From JAICMB01 sp035295125 (lineage in GTDB: Bacteria > Acidobacteriota > Terriglobia > Bryobacterales > Bryobacteraceae): DNA of 64,000 nucleotides. The notes below the pieces were generated by a model. It was given only the letters and a program-made list of their open reading frames with translations. It did not search any database and was not told the origin of the DNA. How positions within the stretch are numbered: position 1 is the stretch's first letter; every line of letters starts with the position of its first letter. The position numbers and the translations under genes were made by a program. Positions 44,862 through 54,014 of this stretch are shown piece by piece. The stretch lies in the NCBI GenBank assembly GCA_035295125.1, contig DATGJP010000084.1:105405-169404 (forward strand), given 5' to 3'.

Positions 44862-46289
44862 TTAAACCTCGTATGGCTTGCGATAAACAGGCCTTGTGAT
44901 CATTTTGGTCGCTTCGGTGTCGCCGGTGAGCTTCGGAGTCATCCCCGCCTCAATCCTCAACCCACGCCCCACCCGGTAGCTGATGTTCGCCAGGTGGCAG
45001 AGGTCAGCAGCGGGCACCGCGTTGGAGATCGGATCATGAAGATCCTGCTCGCGCCGTGACCGCACACCAGCCAGAAAATTCTGCATGTGCAGAGCCGTGG
45101 GATCGCCGGCGCCACGGTCCGGCCTCTCTTCCATGATCAGTTCGCTCGAATCACCCTTGTACGCCTGGAAACCCTGGTCGCTCATCGCGGCCCAACCCTC
45201 ACTGCCATAGAAGAGATTGCCGACGCCGACATTGAGCGGATTGCTCGCCGTTCCCACTTGCGTTGGCGCCGCATCGGAGGGAGGCGCCGCTGCCGGAGCT
45301 GCGCCTTCGGGCCGCTGTCCGCCCGATCCGCCACGGGGGCGCGCCGCCGGTCCGGCCGTCACCACATGGGCTTGCCGAACGCCCTCGCCGTTGGTCATTC
45401 TGCCGCGCACCTCGACGACAAGTTGCTCGCTACCGTAGCTGAACCCGGCCGTAAGCGTGTTGGGTGTTTCTGTATCGTCGTCAATGCCGAACTTGCCGCC
45501 GAACGCCATCACCGCCTTCGGCCATCCCGGATCGCCCAATGCCCAACGGGCGATACCGGTTTCGTGCACGCCCTGGTTCCCGATATCACCATTGCCGGTA
45601 TCCCAGAACCAGTGCCAGTAATACGCGAAACGCTTCTCGTTGAAGGGCCGCATCGGTGCGGGACCGAGGAACAGGTCCCAATTCAAGCCGGCTGGGGTTG
45701 GAGTATCGGGAGTGTGTCCGATTGATGGACGCAGCTTGTAGCACAGCGCCTTGCTCATATAGAGCTTCCCGATCAACCCCTGTTGCAGCGCCGTGATCGC
45801 TTTGATCTTAAACGGCCAGCTCCGATGCTGCGATCCCACCTGCATGATGCGCTTGGTATCGCGCTGCGTCTGGATCATCCGCATGCCTTCGTAGATGTTG
45901 TAGCAGGCGGGTTTCTCGCCATAGACATCCTTGCCGGCTTTCATTGCCCAGATCGCCGAGAGCGCGTGCCAGTGGTTTGGAGTAGCAATGGAAACCGCCT
46001 CGACCTTGGGGTCGGCGAACATCTGCCGCATATCTTCGAATTCCGCGGCTTTATCCAGGTTCTTCCGCGAGAGTGTCGCCTGGGCCCGTTCGCGTGCGGC
46101 CTGGTTGACGTCGCATACAGCCACGACCTGAGCCTCGGCCAAACCGCTATAAGTATTAAGATGATTGCTGCCGCGGCCTCCGAGGCCTACGATGCCTACG
46201 TTGACCTTGTCATTTGCGCCCCAGACACGAGCCGCCGACGCAGCGGTGAGCGCGCCGAGAAAGAATCTCCGAGTTTTCAAATCAGACAC
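44862..46289 (-). CDS. Gfo/Idh/MocA family oxidoreductase with Tat-like signal
   Basis: About 475 aa from GTG 46289, preceded by GGAG 7 bp upstream; an ATG 11 codons earlier is possible. The N-terminus has a Tat-like motif (KTRRFFLGALTAASAARVWG). The NAD-binding fold follows: VNVGIVGLGGRGSNHLNTY, VVAVCDVNQAARERAQA, HWHALSAIWAMKAGKDVYGE KPACYN. The catalytic-domain region contains GDIGNQGVHETGIARWALG. Members oxidise or reduce sugars and sugar derivatives. Secreted forms with this signal are common in Planctomycetes and Acidobacteria. Confidence 0.9.
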   Translation of the reverse strand: MSDLKTRRFFLGALTAASAARVWGANDKVNVGIVGLGGRGSNHLNTYSGLAEAQVVAVCDVNQAARERAQATLSRKNLDKAAEFEDMRQMFADPKVEAVSIATPNHWHALSAIWAMKAGKDVYGEKPACYNIYEGMRMIQTQRDTKRIMQVGSQHRSWPFKIKAITALQQGLIGKLYMSKALCYKLRPSIGHTPDTPTPAGLNWDLFLGPAPMRPFNEKRFAYYWHWFWDTGNGDIGNQGVHETGIARWALGDPGWPKAVMAFGGKFGIDDDTETPNTLTAGFSYGSEQLVVEVRGRMTNGEGVRQAHVVTAGPAARPRGGSGGQRPEGAAPAAAPPSDAAPTQVGTASNPLNVGVGNLFYGSEGWAAMSDQGFQAYKGDSSELIMEERPDRGAGDPTALHMQNFLAGVRSRREQDLHDPISNAVPAADLCHLANISYRVGRGLRIEAGMTPKLTGDTEATKMITRPVYRKPYEV

Positions 46290-46367
46290 CAAAAAACTCC
46301 TTTTTCGCGCTAATTGTATCAAGTGTCGGGTTAAAGCTTGGGCGGAACCAGCTTACAGCCGAGGGAC

Positions 46368-47111
46368 CTAGAGTGGTTCAGGGTCTATTACAATCTCACC
46401 TTCGAACTCTTCCTTAGCAGGAACGTACCGGATATCGAAGTGTGTCAGCCCACCGACGTGGTATTGATATTGCCATTTCCAATGGCCCGGGCTCTCGGGC
46501 TTGTTGATGAACAGGTGATCCACCCAAGGCCTGTCGCGTGGTTTCGTGATTGATCCCTCTCGTTGTAAGAGGTGAATCGGATATTGAATCACGCGATCCT
46601 GCGGGCGGCTGTACCCGAAGAGCGTCGTCTCAACGATCGTGCAGTTGCTCGCTTCGAACAATGCGAACTCCGTGGCCTCGCCATCGCCGTTATAATCCTT
46701 CAGCCACATGATGGTGGGCTTTCCTTCGTGGTACTTATTCAGGGGACCGGCAACGTGATAGAAGAACCCGGCAATCTTGTAGGGAATGTCGAAGGTTCCG
46801 TCGTTTGGCCAACTCGCCGTGACGGGCACCGTGTTAATCACGTTCTTCGTAACCGCGTCAACCAGCGACACCGACGTGCGCCCGCGATAAAAGTGTCCTG
46901 TGGTCTCGTCTGGACACGTGTAAGCTTCCGGGTCAATATCGGCATCGTGCTTCTCGGCGTCGCACATCCACAGCACCAGTTCTCTCGATTTGCCGATTCC
47001 CTTCAACACTTGCGTTTCGATAACCAGGGGAGAGCCCGAAACGCACGCAATTCCCCGCCCCGAAAGGTCGTGTCGAAGCTGGAACAGCGCGAACCATGCG
47101 ACGGCGAGCAC
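46368..47111 (-). CDS. Hypothetical, probably exported protein
   Basis: 247 aa from GTG 47111. A short hydrophobic N-terminus (LAVAWFALFQL) may be the remainder of a signal peptide; the frame is open but start-less for a further 20 codons upstream. The body is beta-rich (VSLVDAVTKNVINTVPVTAS, FDIPYKIAGFFYHVAGPLNK, GYSRPQDRVIQYPIHLLQRE). It contains DYNGDGEATEF, resembling a calcium-binding DxNxDG loop. Family not recognised. Confidence 0.65.
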   Translation of the reverse strand: MLAVAWFALFQLRHDLSGRGIACVSGSPLVIETQVLKGIGKSRELVLWMCDAEKHDADIDPEAYTCPDETTGHFYRGRTSVSLVDAVTKNVINTVPVTASWPNDGTFDIPYKIAGFFYHVAGPLNKYHEGKPTIMWLKDYNGDGEATEFALFEASNCTIVETTLFGYSRPQDRVIQYPIHLLQREGSITKPRDRPWVDHLFINKPESPGHWKWQYQYHVGGLTHFDIRYVPAKEEFEGEIVIDPEPL

Positions 47112-47228
47112 ACCCTGATTATCCCGCTCGCGGAAGGGCTGGCTTGTGAGGTCTGTGGAAAGGCGGCACGGTCTTCAGCACAATGCCACTTAGTTTTCGC
47201 GAAGTGCGACTGACGCAGCGGAATTAAG

Positions 47229-47264
47229 GCAGGTTTGCAACCTGCGGCGGGTTTGAAACCCGCC
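47229..47264. repeat. Twin perfect hairpins
   Basis: GCAGGTT-tgc-AACCTGC (47229-47245) abuts GGCGGGTTT-g-AAACCCGCC (47246-47264). Both stems are perfect. Typical of REP-like intergenic elements. Confidence 0.7.
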
Positions 47265-47326
47265 GTCACCACTTCGAAATGCCTCGACAGGCACCGGTAA
47301 CAAACCGCTGCGCAGGATTCAATCCA

Positions 47327-47346
47327 GGCATTCAGCCTGCCCGACT
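47327..47346 (-). repeat. Three-hairpin repeat, copy F (left hairpin only)
   Basis: aggcattcagcctgcccgac is the reverse complement of the first hairpin of copies A, C and D. The other two hairpins are missing; weak similarity to the third is seen around 47306-47318 (gcgcagg). Confidence 0.65.
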
Positions 47347-47486
47347 TCTGCTACGGCTGCTAGGTGTTAAGGCTCCTGTGGAAACCCCGAATTGACAATT
47401 GGCCGCCTGGAACAATCGGCTACGGGAATTGCTTGGGAAATGACTGACGAGTTCGCGCGGCCGTCTTATCGAGCCGATGCTCGTGC

Positions 47487-50270
47487 CTACTTCAGCAGCG
47501 TGTCCCAGCGGATGATGATCTCGATGCTACGGTCTTCCTCTTCGGACAGTACGTTCGCCAGGATGCGGCGGCCGTCCTTGGACAGTGCGTATTGAAAACG
47601 GACGGTGGGATTCCATAATAAGTTGGGCGTGAACAGCGGTTTTGGCTCGCCCGCTCGAAATGTCGTTCCTGAGCTACTAATGGCAACGGACACGAACTGG
47701 GTGGGCCGCCGAACGTAGAGGATCTCACGCCCATCCGCTCGCCAGCGCGGCTGAACGGCCCCGCCGATCGTGGAAATTGCCCATTTCCCACGGGTCACAT
47801 CGGGAAATGGACGGACGTAAATTTCAATCTCTCCCGTTTCGTCTGAGCAGTATGCGATCCATTTTCCGTCCGGCGAAAACTGTGGCATCGTCTGCGAGAA
47901 CCGTTCGGAGGGGATCAGCGGTGCACTCGGCCCGTCGGTGTCTACGGAGACCAGTACAATACGGCTGCTGAAGCCTGGAGTTCGTTCCTCGACTGCTATC
48001 AGGTGGCCGCCGGGATGCCAAGCCGGGTTTCTAAGGGCCAGCGAGTTTTTGAACAGGACACGGTCACTGCGCCCGGAAGCGAATTCACGGAGCATCAACG
48101 TCCGACGATCGACCGTGTAACACAAGCGTGTCCCATCGGGCGCCCAAGCCACGAATTCCTCGCTTTCGGAACCACTGTTCAGCCTGATCGATGCACCGTG
48201 AGCGTCGTCGCCTATCCAGACTTGATCGGCACCCCCACTCGAACCGGCTTGGCGGACGGCCGCGATTCTCGTCCCGTCCTGCCAAAGATCGAACGACCCG
48301 TAGGAATCCGCCTGCCCTATCTCGCTAAGAGGCTTCCCGTAGCGATCGAACCACCGCAGCCGCGTCTTGCTGTTTCCGCCACGGCGGTAGGCCAACACCC
48401 CGGTTTCGGAGGCAGAGAAAGCACCGAACCCGTTCACGGATTGATAGTGAACGTTGTCGGCTAACCGCACGGGCTCGCCTACCAGGGACATCGTGTTTTC
48501 CTGATACCGCTGGGCATATAAGGATTCGCCATTGCGAAAGATTAGGGCCTTGTGACCCGCGACCATTACATTTCCAGCGAACGTCCCCACGGACCGCGTT
48601 TCCCGGCTGCCAATTGTGCCCATGCGCAGTTCTTGCTTACTGGTCTGCCCTCGAAAAACAGAAAACAGGAATCGTTTCCCATCAGGCAAAAACTGCGGAT
48701 AAACGTGTCCTCCATTTCCGGGCTCGGTGAAGGTCACCTGCTTTGCCTCACCACCCGCTTGTGGAATCGCATAAATCGCAAAGGGATATCGGTTAACGAG
48801 GCCGGACACCAGGATCAGCCCTTCCCGCCCCCACGCTGCTCCTCGTGTTATGGACAGGGTTTTGGCCAGCCTTGTCATTTGACCAGTGGCCAGGTCCACC
48901 GTGTTCAATGAATCTCTAGTGAAGTAAGCGATAGATCTCCCGTCAGGAGACCACACGGGATAATTGAGGGCGCCCTCAGCACTGCCGATCGTCTGCGTTA
49001 CGTCGCTATCGAGCGCCCGCACCATGAGATGGGTTCCGGATTGATCTGTCGTGATGAACGCTATGCGCCGGCCATCCCGCGACAGAGCGATGCGGCCCCC
49101 ATCTGAGATATCCAGTTTCGGACTATCAATCGTCAGCCGGTAGACTGGTTCGTTTTCCCGATGTTCCCGAGGCAACAGAAACGCACCTGCGCCGATGGCT
49201 GTCAGCGCGGCTGCGTTCCAAATGATCTGCCTGCGTGGGACTCCCGAAGGCCGCTTCTCGGCTGCGGAGTGTGTCTTCGACAGGTCGCGCTCGATCCGCC
49301 GCAAGTCCGCCAAAAGATCGGCAGCGCTCTGGTACCGCAAATCTCGATCTTTTTCCAGAAGCTTGAGAATTATGGGATCGAGATCTTCGCTGGTCGCTGG
49401 GGACTCGGGCTCGCTGGCCAGTATGGCATTGAAGAGCACCGCATTTGTCGCACCTGCGAATGGGGGCCGGCCTGTCGCCATTTCATACAGCACCACGCCA
49501 AGCGAGAACAGATCGGTCCGCGCATCCAATTTCTCACCTTTGGCCTGCTCCGGCGACATATAGGCGACCGTACCTAGGGTCGAGCCAGCCGACGTCAAGG
49601 GTGCCGGAGTTGTCTCTTCCGCTACCCTGGCTAAACCGAAATCCAGAACTTTGACCTGCACTCTCCCACTTTTGGACTCATTGACCAGGATATTGTCGGG
49701 CTTGATGTCCCGATGGATGATTCCCTTCGCGTGTGCCGCCGTCAGGGCCTCAGCAATCTGCATCGCGATCTGAATCACTTGCGCGGGCAGCAGTGCTTTT
49801 CCGCCAATCTGCCGCCTGAGCGGCACACCTTCGATGAATTCAATCACCAGGTAATCGGGTCCGACATCGTAGAGCGTGCAAATATTTGGATGGTTCAGAG
49901 CCGCAATCGCACGGGCCTCTCGCTCGAAGCGCGCGCTGAACTGCTCCTGCGATCGCTTCAGGGCCACGATGCGGTCGAGCCGGGTATCCCGGGCTTTGTA
50001 CACCTCTCCCATCCCGCCGCGGCCGATCAGCGCGAGAATTTCGAAAGAGCCTAGCCTGTCTCCGGGCATCAAGGCTGGTAGTGCGGATTGAGCCCTCGAA
50101 AGTGGTGAACCCTCCATAAAACCATCGCTTTTCACGTTATCCAGCAGCGCCTGCACTTCGTCTCGCACGCGATCATCGGGGCAGGACTGCCGCAGGAATT
50201 CGATACGCTGGTCCGGTGGCTGGTCGAGTGCGGCATGAAAGAGGTCTTCTACTTTGGTCCAGTGGTTCAC
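47487..50270 (-). CDS. Ser/Thr protein kinase with TolB/PD40 beta-propeller
   Basis: 927 aa. N-terminal 65-aa helical segment (VEDLFHAALDQPPDQRIEFL), then a Hanks kinase domain (about 75-345): GRGGMGEVYKARDTRLDR, VALKRS (K105), IIHRDIKPDNILV, LDFGLARV, GTVAYMSPEQAKGEKLDART D, MATGRPPFAGATN. One TM near 360 (IWNAAALTAIGAGAFLLP). The C-terminal region carries PD40/WD-like repeats (NYPVWSPDGRSIAYFT, VYPQFLPDGKRFLF, TMPQFSPDGKWIAYCS). Catalytic residues are intact. Probably a receptor-like kinase sensing outside signals. Confidence 0.93.
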   Translation of the reverse strand: MNHWTKVEDLFHAALDQPPDQRIEFLRQSCPDDRVRDEVQALLDNVKSDGFMEGSPLSRAQSALPALMPGDRLGSFEILALIGRGGMGEVYKARDTRLDRIVALKRSQEQFSARFEREARAIAALNHPNICTLYDVGPDYLVIEFIEGVPLRRQIGGKALLPAQVIQIAMQIAEALTAAHAKGIIHRDIKPDNILVNESKSGRVQVKVLDFGLARVAEETTPAPLTSAGSTLGTVAYMSPEQAKGEKLDARTDLFSLGVVLYEMATGRPPFAGATNAVLFNAILASEPESPATSEDLDPIILKLLEKDRDLRYQSAADLLADLRRIERDLSKTHSAAEKRPSGVPRRQIIWNAAALTAIGAGAFLLPREHRENEPVYRLTIDSPKLDISDGGRIALSRDGRRIAFITTDQSGTHLMVRALDSDVTQTIGSAEGALNYPVWSPDGRSIAYFTRDSLNTVDLATGQMTRLAKTLSITRGAAWGREGLILVSGLVNRYPFAIYAIPQAGGEAKQVTFTEPGNGGHVYPQFLPDGKRFLFSVFRGQTSKQELRMGTIGSRETRSVGTFAGNVMVAGHKALIFRNGESLYAQRYQENTMSLVGEPVRLADNVHYQSVNGFGAFSASETGVLAYRRGGNSKTRLRWFDRYGKPLSEIGQADSYGSFDLWQDGTRIAAVRQAGSSGGADQVWIGDDAHGASIRLNSGSESEEFVAWAPDGTRLCYTVDRRTLMLREFASGRSDRVLFKNSLALRNPAWHPGGHLIAVEERTPGFSSRIVLVSVDTDGPSAPLIPSERFSQTMPQFSPDGKWIAYCSDETGEIEIYVRPFPDVTRGKWAISTIGGAVQPRWRADGREILYVRRPTQFVSVAISSSGTTFRAGEPKPLFTPNLLWNPTVRFQYALSKDGRRILANVLSEEEDRSIEIIIRWDTLLK

Positions 50271-50430
50271 GTGCGAGGCCGCCCCTTAGCGTTCCAGTAT
50301 AGGAAATCCGGATGTGTTTGGGTGGAATCCTGCCGAATGGCGCATTCATATTAAGAGGGAATCTCAAACTGAACAAACCACCAGGCTCACGCAGCAGGGG
50401 ACGTCAAATGTGGATGCGATGGTTAGCCGC

Positions 50431-50545
50431 TTAGAAGCCCGGCTGCCAGGTAACACGGATCGTGTAGTCAAACGTATAATCCACCAGCATGCGCGTGTAG
50501 AAGCCATGCGCCCTTAGAGGACGATGGGCTTCACGGGTCAAAGGC
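50431..50545 (-). pseudogene. Short C-terminal fragment, possible outer-membrane protein
   Basis: A start-less minus-strand frame ends at 50431 and reads HGFYTRMLVDYTFDYTIRVT then WQPGF and stop. Alternating aromatic and hydrophobic residues with a terminal Phe are typical of an outer-membrane beta-barrel C-terminus. Only the end remains. Confidence 0.3.
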
Positions 50546-50985
50546 GAGGGAGCCCTGAACCCTCAGAATCTGAGCGCGGCCAACGTTACAGCCTCCGTAC
50601 TGCGCCAGCACTGTCAGCACATCACTGTGCCCCATCTTGGCCACCCAAGCCCGCGGTGTTGCCCATAGTTCGGCATCGCAGCATCGCATGGACCTTTACC
50701 AGATCGTTTGCACGAATGGCCTCCGCTAGCCGGCGTACGGTCACGCCGTCTTACGTAAGCATTGAGCCGAGACCAGCTCTCAAATCCATAGCTTTTGGCC
50801 AGCACAAGTTGCGCATGATGCAATGCGAAAGTCGAGGACTCCGCTCCATGGTAGTGCGCACGGACTTCGTCCACGGCCGCCGGTTCCCCTGCTCTAAATT
50901 CGCGAAGCAACTCCTTCGCTTGCCGCTTGAGCTGTTGTAGGTCCGGATGCTCACGCATCCTTCGAGTAGGCACGTTCTGGTTCAT
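50522..50985 (-). pseudogene. Frameshifted ankyrin-repeat protein
   Basis: ATG 50985 with AAGGAG upstream begins a typical acidobacterial ankyrin-protein N-terminus (HPDLQQLKRQAKELLREFRA, LHHAQLVLAKSYGFESWSRL NAYV). The text continues in other frames: DGVTVRRLAEAIRANDLVKV HAMLRCR, then an ankyrin-like MGHSDVLTVLAQYGG. At least two frameshifts and a short end show it is non-functional. Sits between the kinase and the response-regulator operon. Confidence 0.7.
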
Positions 50986-51349
50986 GTGAGCTCCTTTCGA
51001 TAGCGCCCGGTGTCCGCTCGCTCGGGCAGAAAAGAGTTCGTTAAACCAGGATTGGTGCGACTCACGTTCAGGAGGACGCCGTCCTTTCCGCGAACACGGT
51101 GGCGGCCTGACACGCCTCCCACATATTACCACCCGCTGCGGGTATGCGGATTACTCATAGCTACGGGCGCCCATCGTGCCGGCAGGCTGACCTTGGGTCA
51201 TAAGATGATCGCGACTGGAAATCGAGGATAAGTGTTTCGGGGGTTCAAATCGTCAAATTGAAGGTGCGCACAGGTGCATGATCACTTCGCGTCAAGGCAG
51301 GCTCAATTTGAGAAACGCGGCCGCATAGGAGGGAGAAAATTCCGGCGCG
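50986..51349. other. Intergenic region
   Basis: About 360 bp without a convincing ORF, between the ankyrin pseudogene and the end of the 51.35-54.0 kb operon. A ggttcaaatc string at 51243 resembles a tRNA T-loop but no cloverleaf fits. Nothing else seen. Confidence 0.45.
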
Positions 51350-51472
51350 TTACCGTTCGGCGGGCTGGTCGTAATCGGGCACCGGCAAATGGCAGCGCGA
51401 GCAGACGGCGGCCGAACCCTTGCGAGGTCGCAGGCTCTTCTCTGATGATGTTGGGAACGGCCATCCCGGCAT
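51350..51472 (-). CDS. 40-aa ORF with heme-binding CXXCH motif
   Basis: ATG 51472 immediately follows the response-regulator stop (TGAATG), so re-initiation is likely. The 40 codons read through KGSAAVCSRCHLPVPDYDQP and end AER-stop. CSRCH is a canonical c-type heme motif with a Pro two residues after it, as in mini-cytochromes. No signal peptide and no distal Met ligand are present, so it may be a remnant of a larger cytochrome or a chance motif. Same strand and operon as the LPMO-like gene. Confidence 0.5.
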   Translation of the reverse strand: MPGWPFPTSSEKSLRPRKGSAAVCSRCHLPVPDYDQPAER

Positions 51473-52207
51473 TCACACCGATTTAGCCGCCGGCCGGAGA
51501 TGCCCCCTTCGCTCTTCGTGCGGCACCGTAAGCGCATACCCATGGCCCCGGAAGCTGCGGATCTCGATTCCGCGTCCCGCATCCAAGCATAGTTTGCGCC
51601 GGATGTTCGAAACGTGTGTATCGATGCTGCGATCGAACGGCTCCAGCCGGCGCCCCAGCGCGTGATGGGTAAGCATGGCGCGGCTCTGCACACGCCCGGC
51701 CGATTGGGCGAGAGCCTCCAGCAGCAGGAACTCGGCGGTGGTCAGTCGCACCGGCACGCCGTCCATCGTCGCCGACTTCGCCTCGGAGTCGAGCGCCAGT
51801 TCGCCTAGCGTGAGCGGAGCCGCCAACGTCCGACCTTTCGGCTCGGACCGGCGAAGGATCGCCCGCAGCCGCGCCACCATCTCTCGCGCGCGGATCGGCT
51901 TCACAAGGTAGTCGTCTGCGCCGAGGTCGAGGCCCATAATGCCGACGTCCTCGCCTCCGCTTGCCGTGAGCATCAGTACCGGTAGATGCCATTGCGCCCG
52001 CAGACGTCTCAGCAGCTCAATCCCGTCGACCTTGTCCGTACCTGCGTCCAAAATCGCGAGGTCGAAGGAGTGCCGGGCGAGCTGGGCCAGCGCGGCGGCG
52101 CCGTTCAAAGCGTGCGCAGCCTCGAAACCCTCTCCGGCGAGGAACTCGATCAGCCGCCCTGCGAGTGGAACGTCGTCATCCACGATCAGGATTTTTCTTC
52201 TGCTCAT
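51473..52207 (-). CDS. OmpR-family response regulator (orphan)
   Basis: About 244 aa from ATG 52207 (MSRRKILIVDDD is the normal receiver start). Receiver domain about 5-118 with acidic pair VDDD, phospho-acceptor Asp in DLAILDAGTDKVDGIELL, Thr in LMLTAS and Lys in LVKPIRAREM. OmpR-type winged helix about 140-230 (GVPVRLTTAEFLLLEALAQS, DRSIDTHVSNIRRKL, FRGHGYAL). No histidine kinase gene lies nearby. It is 20 bp downstream of the LPMO-like gene in the same direction. Confidence 0.93.
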   Translation of the reverse strand: MSRRKILIVDDDVPLAGRLIEFLAGEGFEAAHALNGAAALAQLARHSFDLAILDAGTDKVDGIELLRRLRAQWHLPVLMLTASGGEDVGIMGLDLGADDYLVKPIRAREMVARLRAILRRSEPKGRTLAAPLTLGELALDSEAKSATMDGVPVRLTTAEFLLLEALAQSAGRVQSRAMLTHHALGRRLEPFDRSIDTHVSNIRRKLCLDAGRGIEIRSFRGHGYALTVPHEERRGHLRPAAKSV

Positions 52208-52227
52208 GTGACGCCGATCCGCCGATG

Positions 52228-52851
52228 CTATTTCTTCTCGGCCGGAAACCGGGTATCGATCGGCTGCTTCGGATTCGCCTGCACCTGCAGCACGGCGCAA
52301 TGGTGGTAGCTGAAGTCGCCCTCTTTATTTCGCGAATGGTCAGCCATGAACTCGACCACCTGCAGGGTGCATTTGGAACAGTTGATATTCGGGATGACGA
52401 CGTCGGCTTCCTGGTCCTGATCGAAGGGAGCGGTGTGCAGGAAGAGGCCGTCGGCCAGAACGGGCGGGCGCGGCGGAAAGTGAATCGCACCGGAGAGCGA
52501 GCGCTCCACCGTGCCGGACCACTCCGTCCGTGGTTCCGGATCCGGCGGGAGCTCTTCGCGCGAGTTCACGGCGAGCGCCACCCGATAGAAGCCCGGATGA
52601 TAGGCCATTTCCCGAATACGAATACGGAGCTTCTCGCCCCCCTGCACCTTGGTGAGTGCGCCGGTCGGTTTGCCCGGATCGGCTCCCGTGCCCCCGCAGG
52701 GCGCAAGCCACTGTGGATCGCCGTACTGACCCTCCTCGATCCACGACGCGGGTTCCAGCAATCGGAAGTGCGCGATTGCCACGGGCGAGAGCGCGGTGAG
52801 CAGTGCACTGCCGCACAACAGAGCCGCAAATTTCCTTCTGTCGATTGCCAT
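52228..52851 (-). CDS. SCE4755-type polysaccharide-monooxygenase-like secreted protein
   Basis: 207 aa. Signal peptide (RKFAALLCGSALLTALSPVA) is predicted to be cut before His28, giving a mature N-terminus HFRLLEPASW. An N-terminal His plus H85 (EMAYHPGFYRV) could form the copper histidine brace of lytic polysaccharide monooxygenases. The C-terminal part, NINCSKCTLQVVEFM and FSYHHCAVLQ, matches the disulfide-rich end of LPMO-like sandwiches. In family naming this fits 'SCE4755 family polysaccharide monooxygenase-like'. Activity or substrate is unproven. It sits inside a five-gene same-strand unit with PadR/HAAS regulation. Confidence 0.82.
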   Translation of the reverse strand: MAIDRRKFAALLCGSALLTALSPVAIAHFRLLEPASWIEEGQYGDPQWLAPCGGTGADPGKPTGALTKVQGGEKLRIRIREMAYHPGFYRVALAVNSREELPPDPEPRTEWSGTVERSLSGAIHFPPRPPVLADGLFLHTAPFDQDQEADVVIPNINCSKCTLQVVEFMADHSRNKEGDFSYHHCAVLQVQANPKQPIDTRFPAEKK

Positions 52852-52869
52852 GGTCCCTCCAATCCCGTC

Positions 52870-53670
52870 TTACATCCGCTGCAGGCGGCGCCAGAGCGCT
52901 GCATCGATTCGCGTCACGGCATCGGGCATCTGCCGATAGGCCGCGGCCATGATGAGCCAACTCGCGCAGGTAGCTGCCAGAGCATATGGGAAACGAAACG
53001 TCATCGCCGGCAAAGAAATCGCGCCCAACACCGCCAGTGCGGCCGCGACGATTCCGGTTCGCGCCGCCGCGCTTTTCACGAATACGTGCGTCGTCCGAAA
53101 AAAGGCTCCATTCAGCATGCCGAAGACCAGAAACTGCGCATGGAAGTTCATTGTCACCCGCACCGCCGTCAGAACCGCGAAGGCCACAGCGAGTAGCGTC
53201 AGAGCTTTCACCGCGCGGTTGCGGTCGAACAGCCGCTCCAGCGCCACAAGCCCGGTATAAGTCATTACGGTGGACGCGATGTCCAGAGCTTCGATCCTCG
53301 TATGCGGGCTGGCCAGCAACTTCCAAAACGGGGCCCCGAACCCGATCGCCATGCCGGCTTGCAGTGCGAGAACCGCGCCCAACATCGCGCTCGTCACAGC
53401 CGCGCTGGAGAGCAGAAGCAGGCCCACCCGCGCCACCGCGCGCTCCCACCGGTAAACCCACGCGAAGCCTCCGGCGATCTGCGCCGGATCGCCAAAGTTG
53501 GCGGCCACCATTTTCTCGATCTCATCGTCGCCGTGGCCGGCGGCGCGCGCTGCCGCGATGAAATCCTCAAGGTGTCCTTGAAGCTCGCGCTGGATCTCGT
53601 GCAGCCGCTTCCCTCGGGGCACTTGAGATAAGTTCACGACTTGGTCGACCAGCTTATCCGCCGTGCGCAT
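52870..53670 (-). CDS. HAAS-domain membrane protein
   Basis: 266 aa. N-terminal helical HAAS-like/permease-prefix domain (about 1-70: RGKRLHEIQRELQGHLEDFI, VAANFGDPAQIAGGFAW) followed by about six TM segments (LLLLSSAAVTSAMLGAVLAL, ALTLLAVAFAVLTAVRV, GIVAAALAVLGAISLP, YALAATCASWLIMAAAY). HAAS domains are typically paired with PadR regulators, as here, where the PadR gene is directly upstream with no gap. Function unknown, presumably signalling. Confidence 0.82.
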   Translation of the reverse strand: MRTADKLVDQVVNLSQVPRGKRLHEIQRELQGHLEDFIAAARAAGHGDDEIEKMVAANFGDPAQIAGGFAWVYRWERAVARVGLLLLSSAAVTSAMLGAVLALQAGMAIGFGAPFWKLLASPHTRIEALDIASTVMTYTGLVALERLFDRNRAVKALTLLAVAFAVLTAVRVTMNFHAQFLVFGMLNGAFFRTTHVFVKSAAARTGIVAAALAVLGAISLPAMTFRFPYALAATCASWLIMAAAYRQMPDAVTRIDAALWRRLQRM

Positions 53671-54000
53671 TTACTTACTCTCCAGGACAGCCGCGATCGC
53701 GCCCGTCAGGTGCTGCCATTGCTTTTCGTATTCCCTGGCGGTCTTTTTCCCTTTTGCCGTCAAGGAGTAATACTTCCGCTCCCGGCCGTTGTCTGCCGTG
53801 CGCCATTCGGATCGGATCAGGCCCTTTTTCTCCAGTTGATGCAGCGCGGGATAAAGCGTGCCCTCTTTGAACTCGAAAGCGTTGGCGCTGCGGCGCGAGG
53901 CTTCGTGAAGAATCTCGTATCCGTACATCTCGCCTCGCGAGAGCAGATTGAGCAGCAATAAACTGATGCTTCCCTTTAAGAATTCGCGGTCGATCTCCAC
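53671..54000 (-). CDS. PadR family transcriptional regulator
   Basis: About 109 aa from GTG 54000, preceded by GAGGAG; the longer frame to 54048 starts inside inverted repeats that look like an operator. PadR winged helix: LKGSISLLLLNLLSRGEMYG, FKEGTLYPALHQLEKKGLIR, RERKYYSLTAKGKKTAREYE. It is followed without gap by the HAAS membrane protein. Probably regulates this operon and the divergent cytochrome gene. Confidence 0.92.
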   Translation of the reverse strand: MEIDREFLKGSISLLLLNLLSRGEMYGYEILHEASRRSANAFEFKEGTLYPALHQLEKKGLIRSEWRTADNGRERKYYSLTAKGKKTAREYEKQWQHLTGAIAAVLESK

Positions 54001-54014
54001 GCTCTCCTCGGTGT

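Larger units (their letters stand above)
47112..47486. other. Intergenic region rich in hairpins
   Basis: About 375 bp without a gene. Holds two back-to-back hairpins (47229-47264) and a minus-strand half copy of the three-hairpin repeat (47327-47346). The remainder (47350-47486) shows nothing I recognise. Confidence 0.6.

Noticed and set aside
51231..51260. tRNA-like T-loop string ggttcaaatc
   Set aside because: No D-arm, anticodon arm or matching acceptor stem can be drawn around it.
52340..53461. 373-aa open frame on the minus strand
   Set aside because: Overlaps the LPMO-like and HAAS genes in a different frame; the sequence is Gly/Arg-rich and shadow-like.
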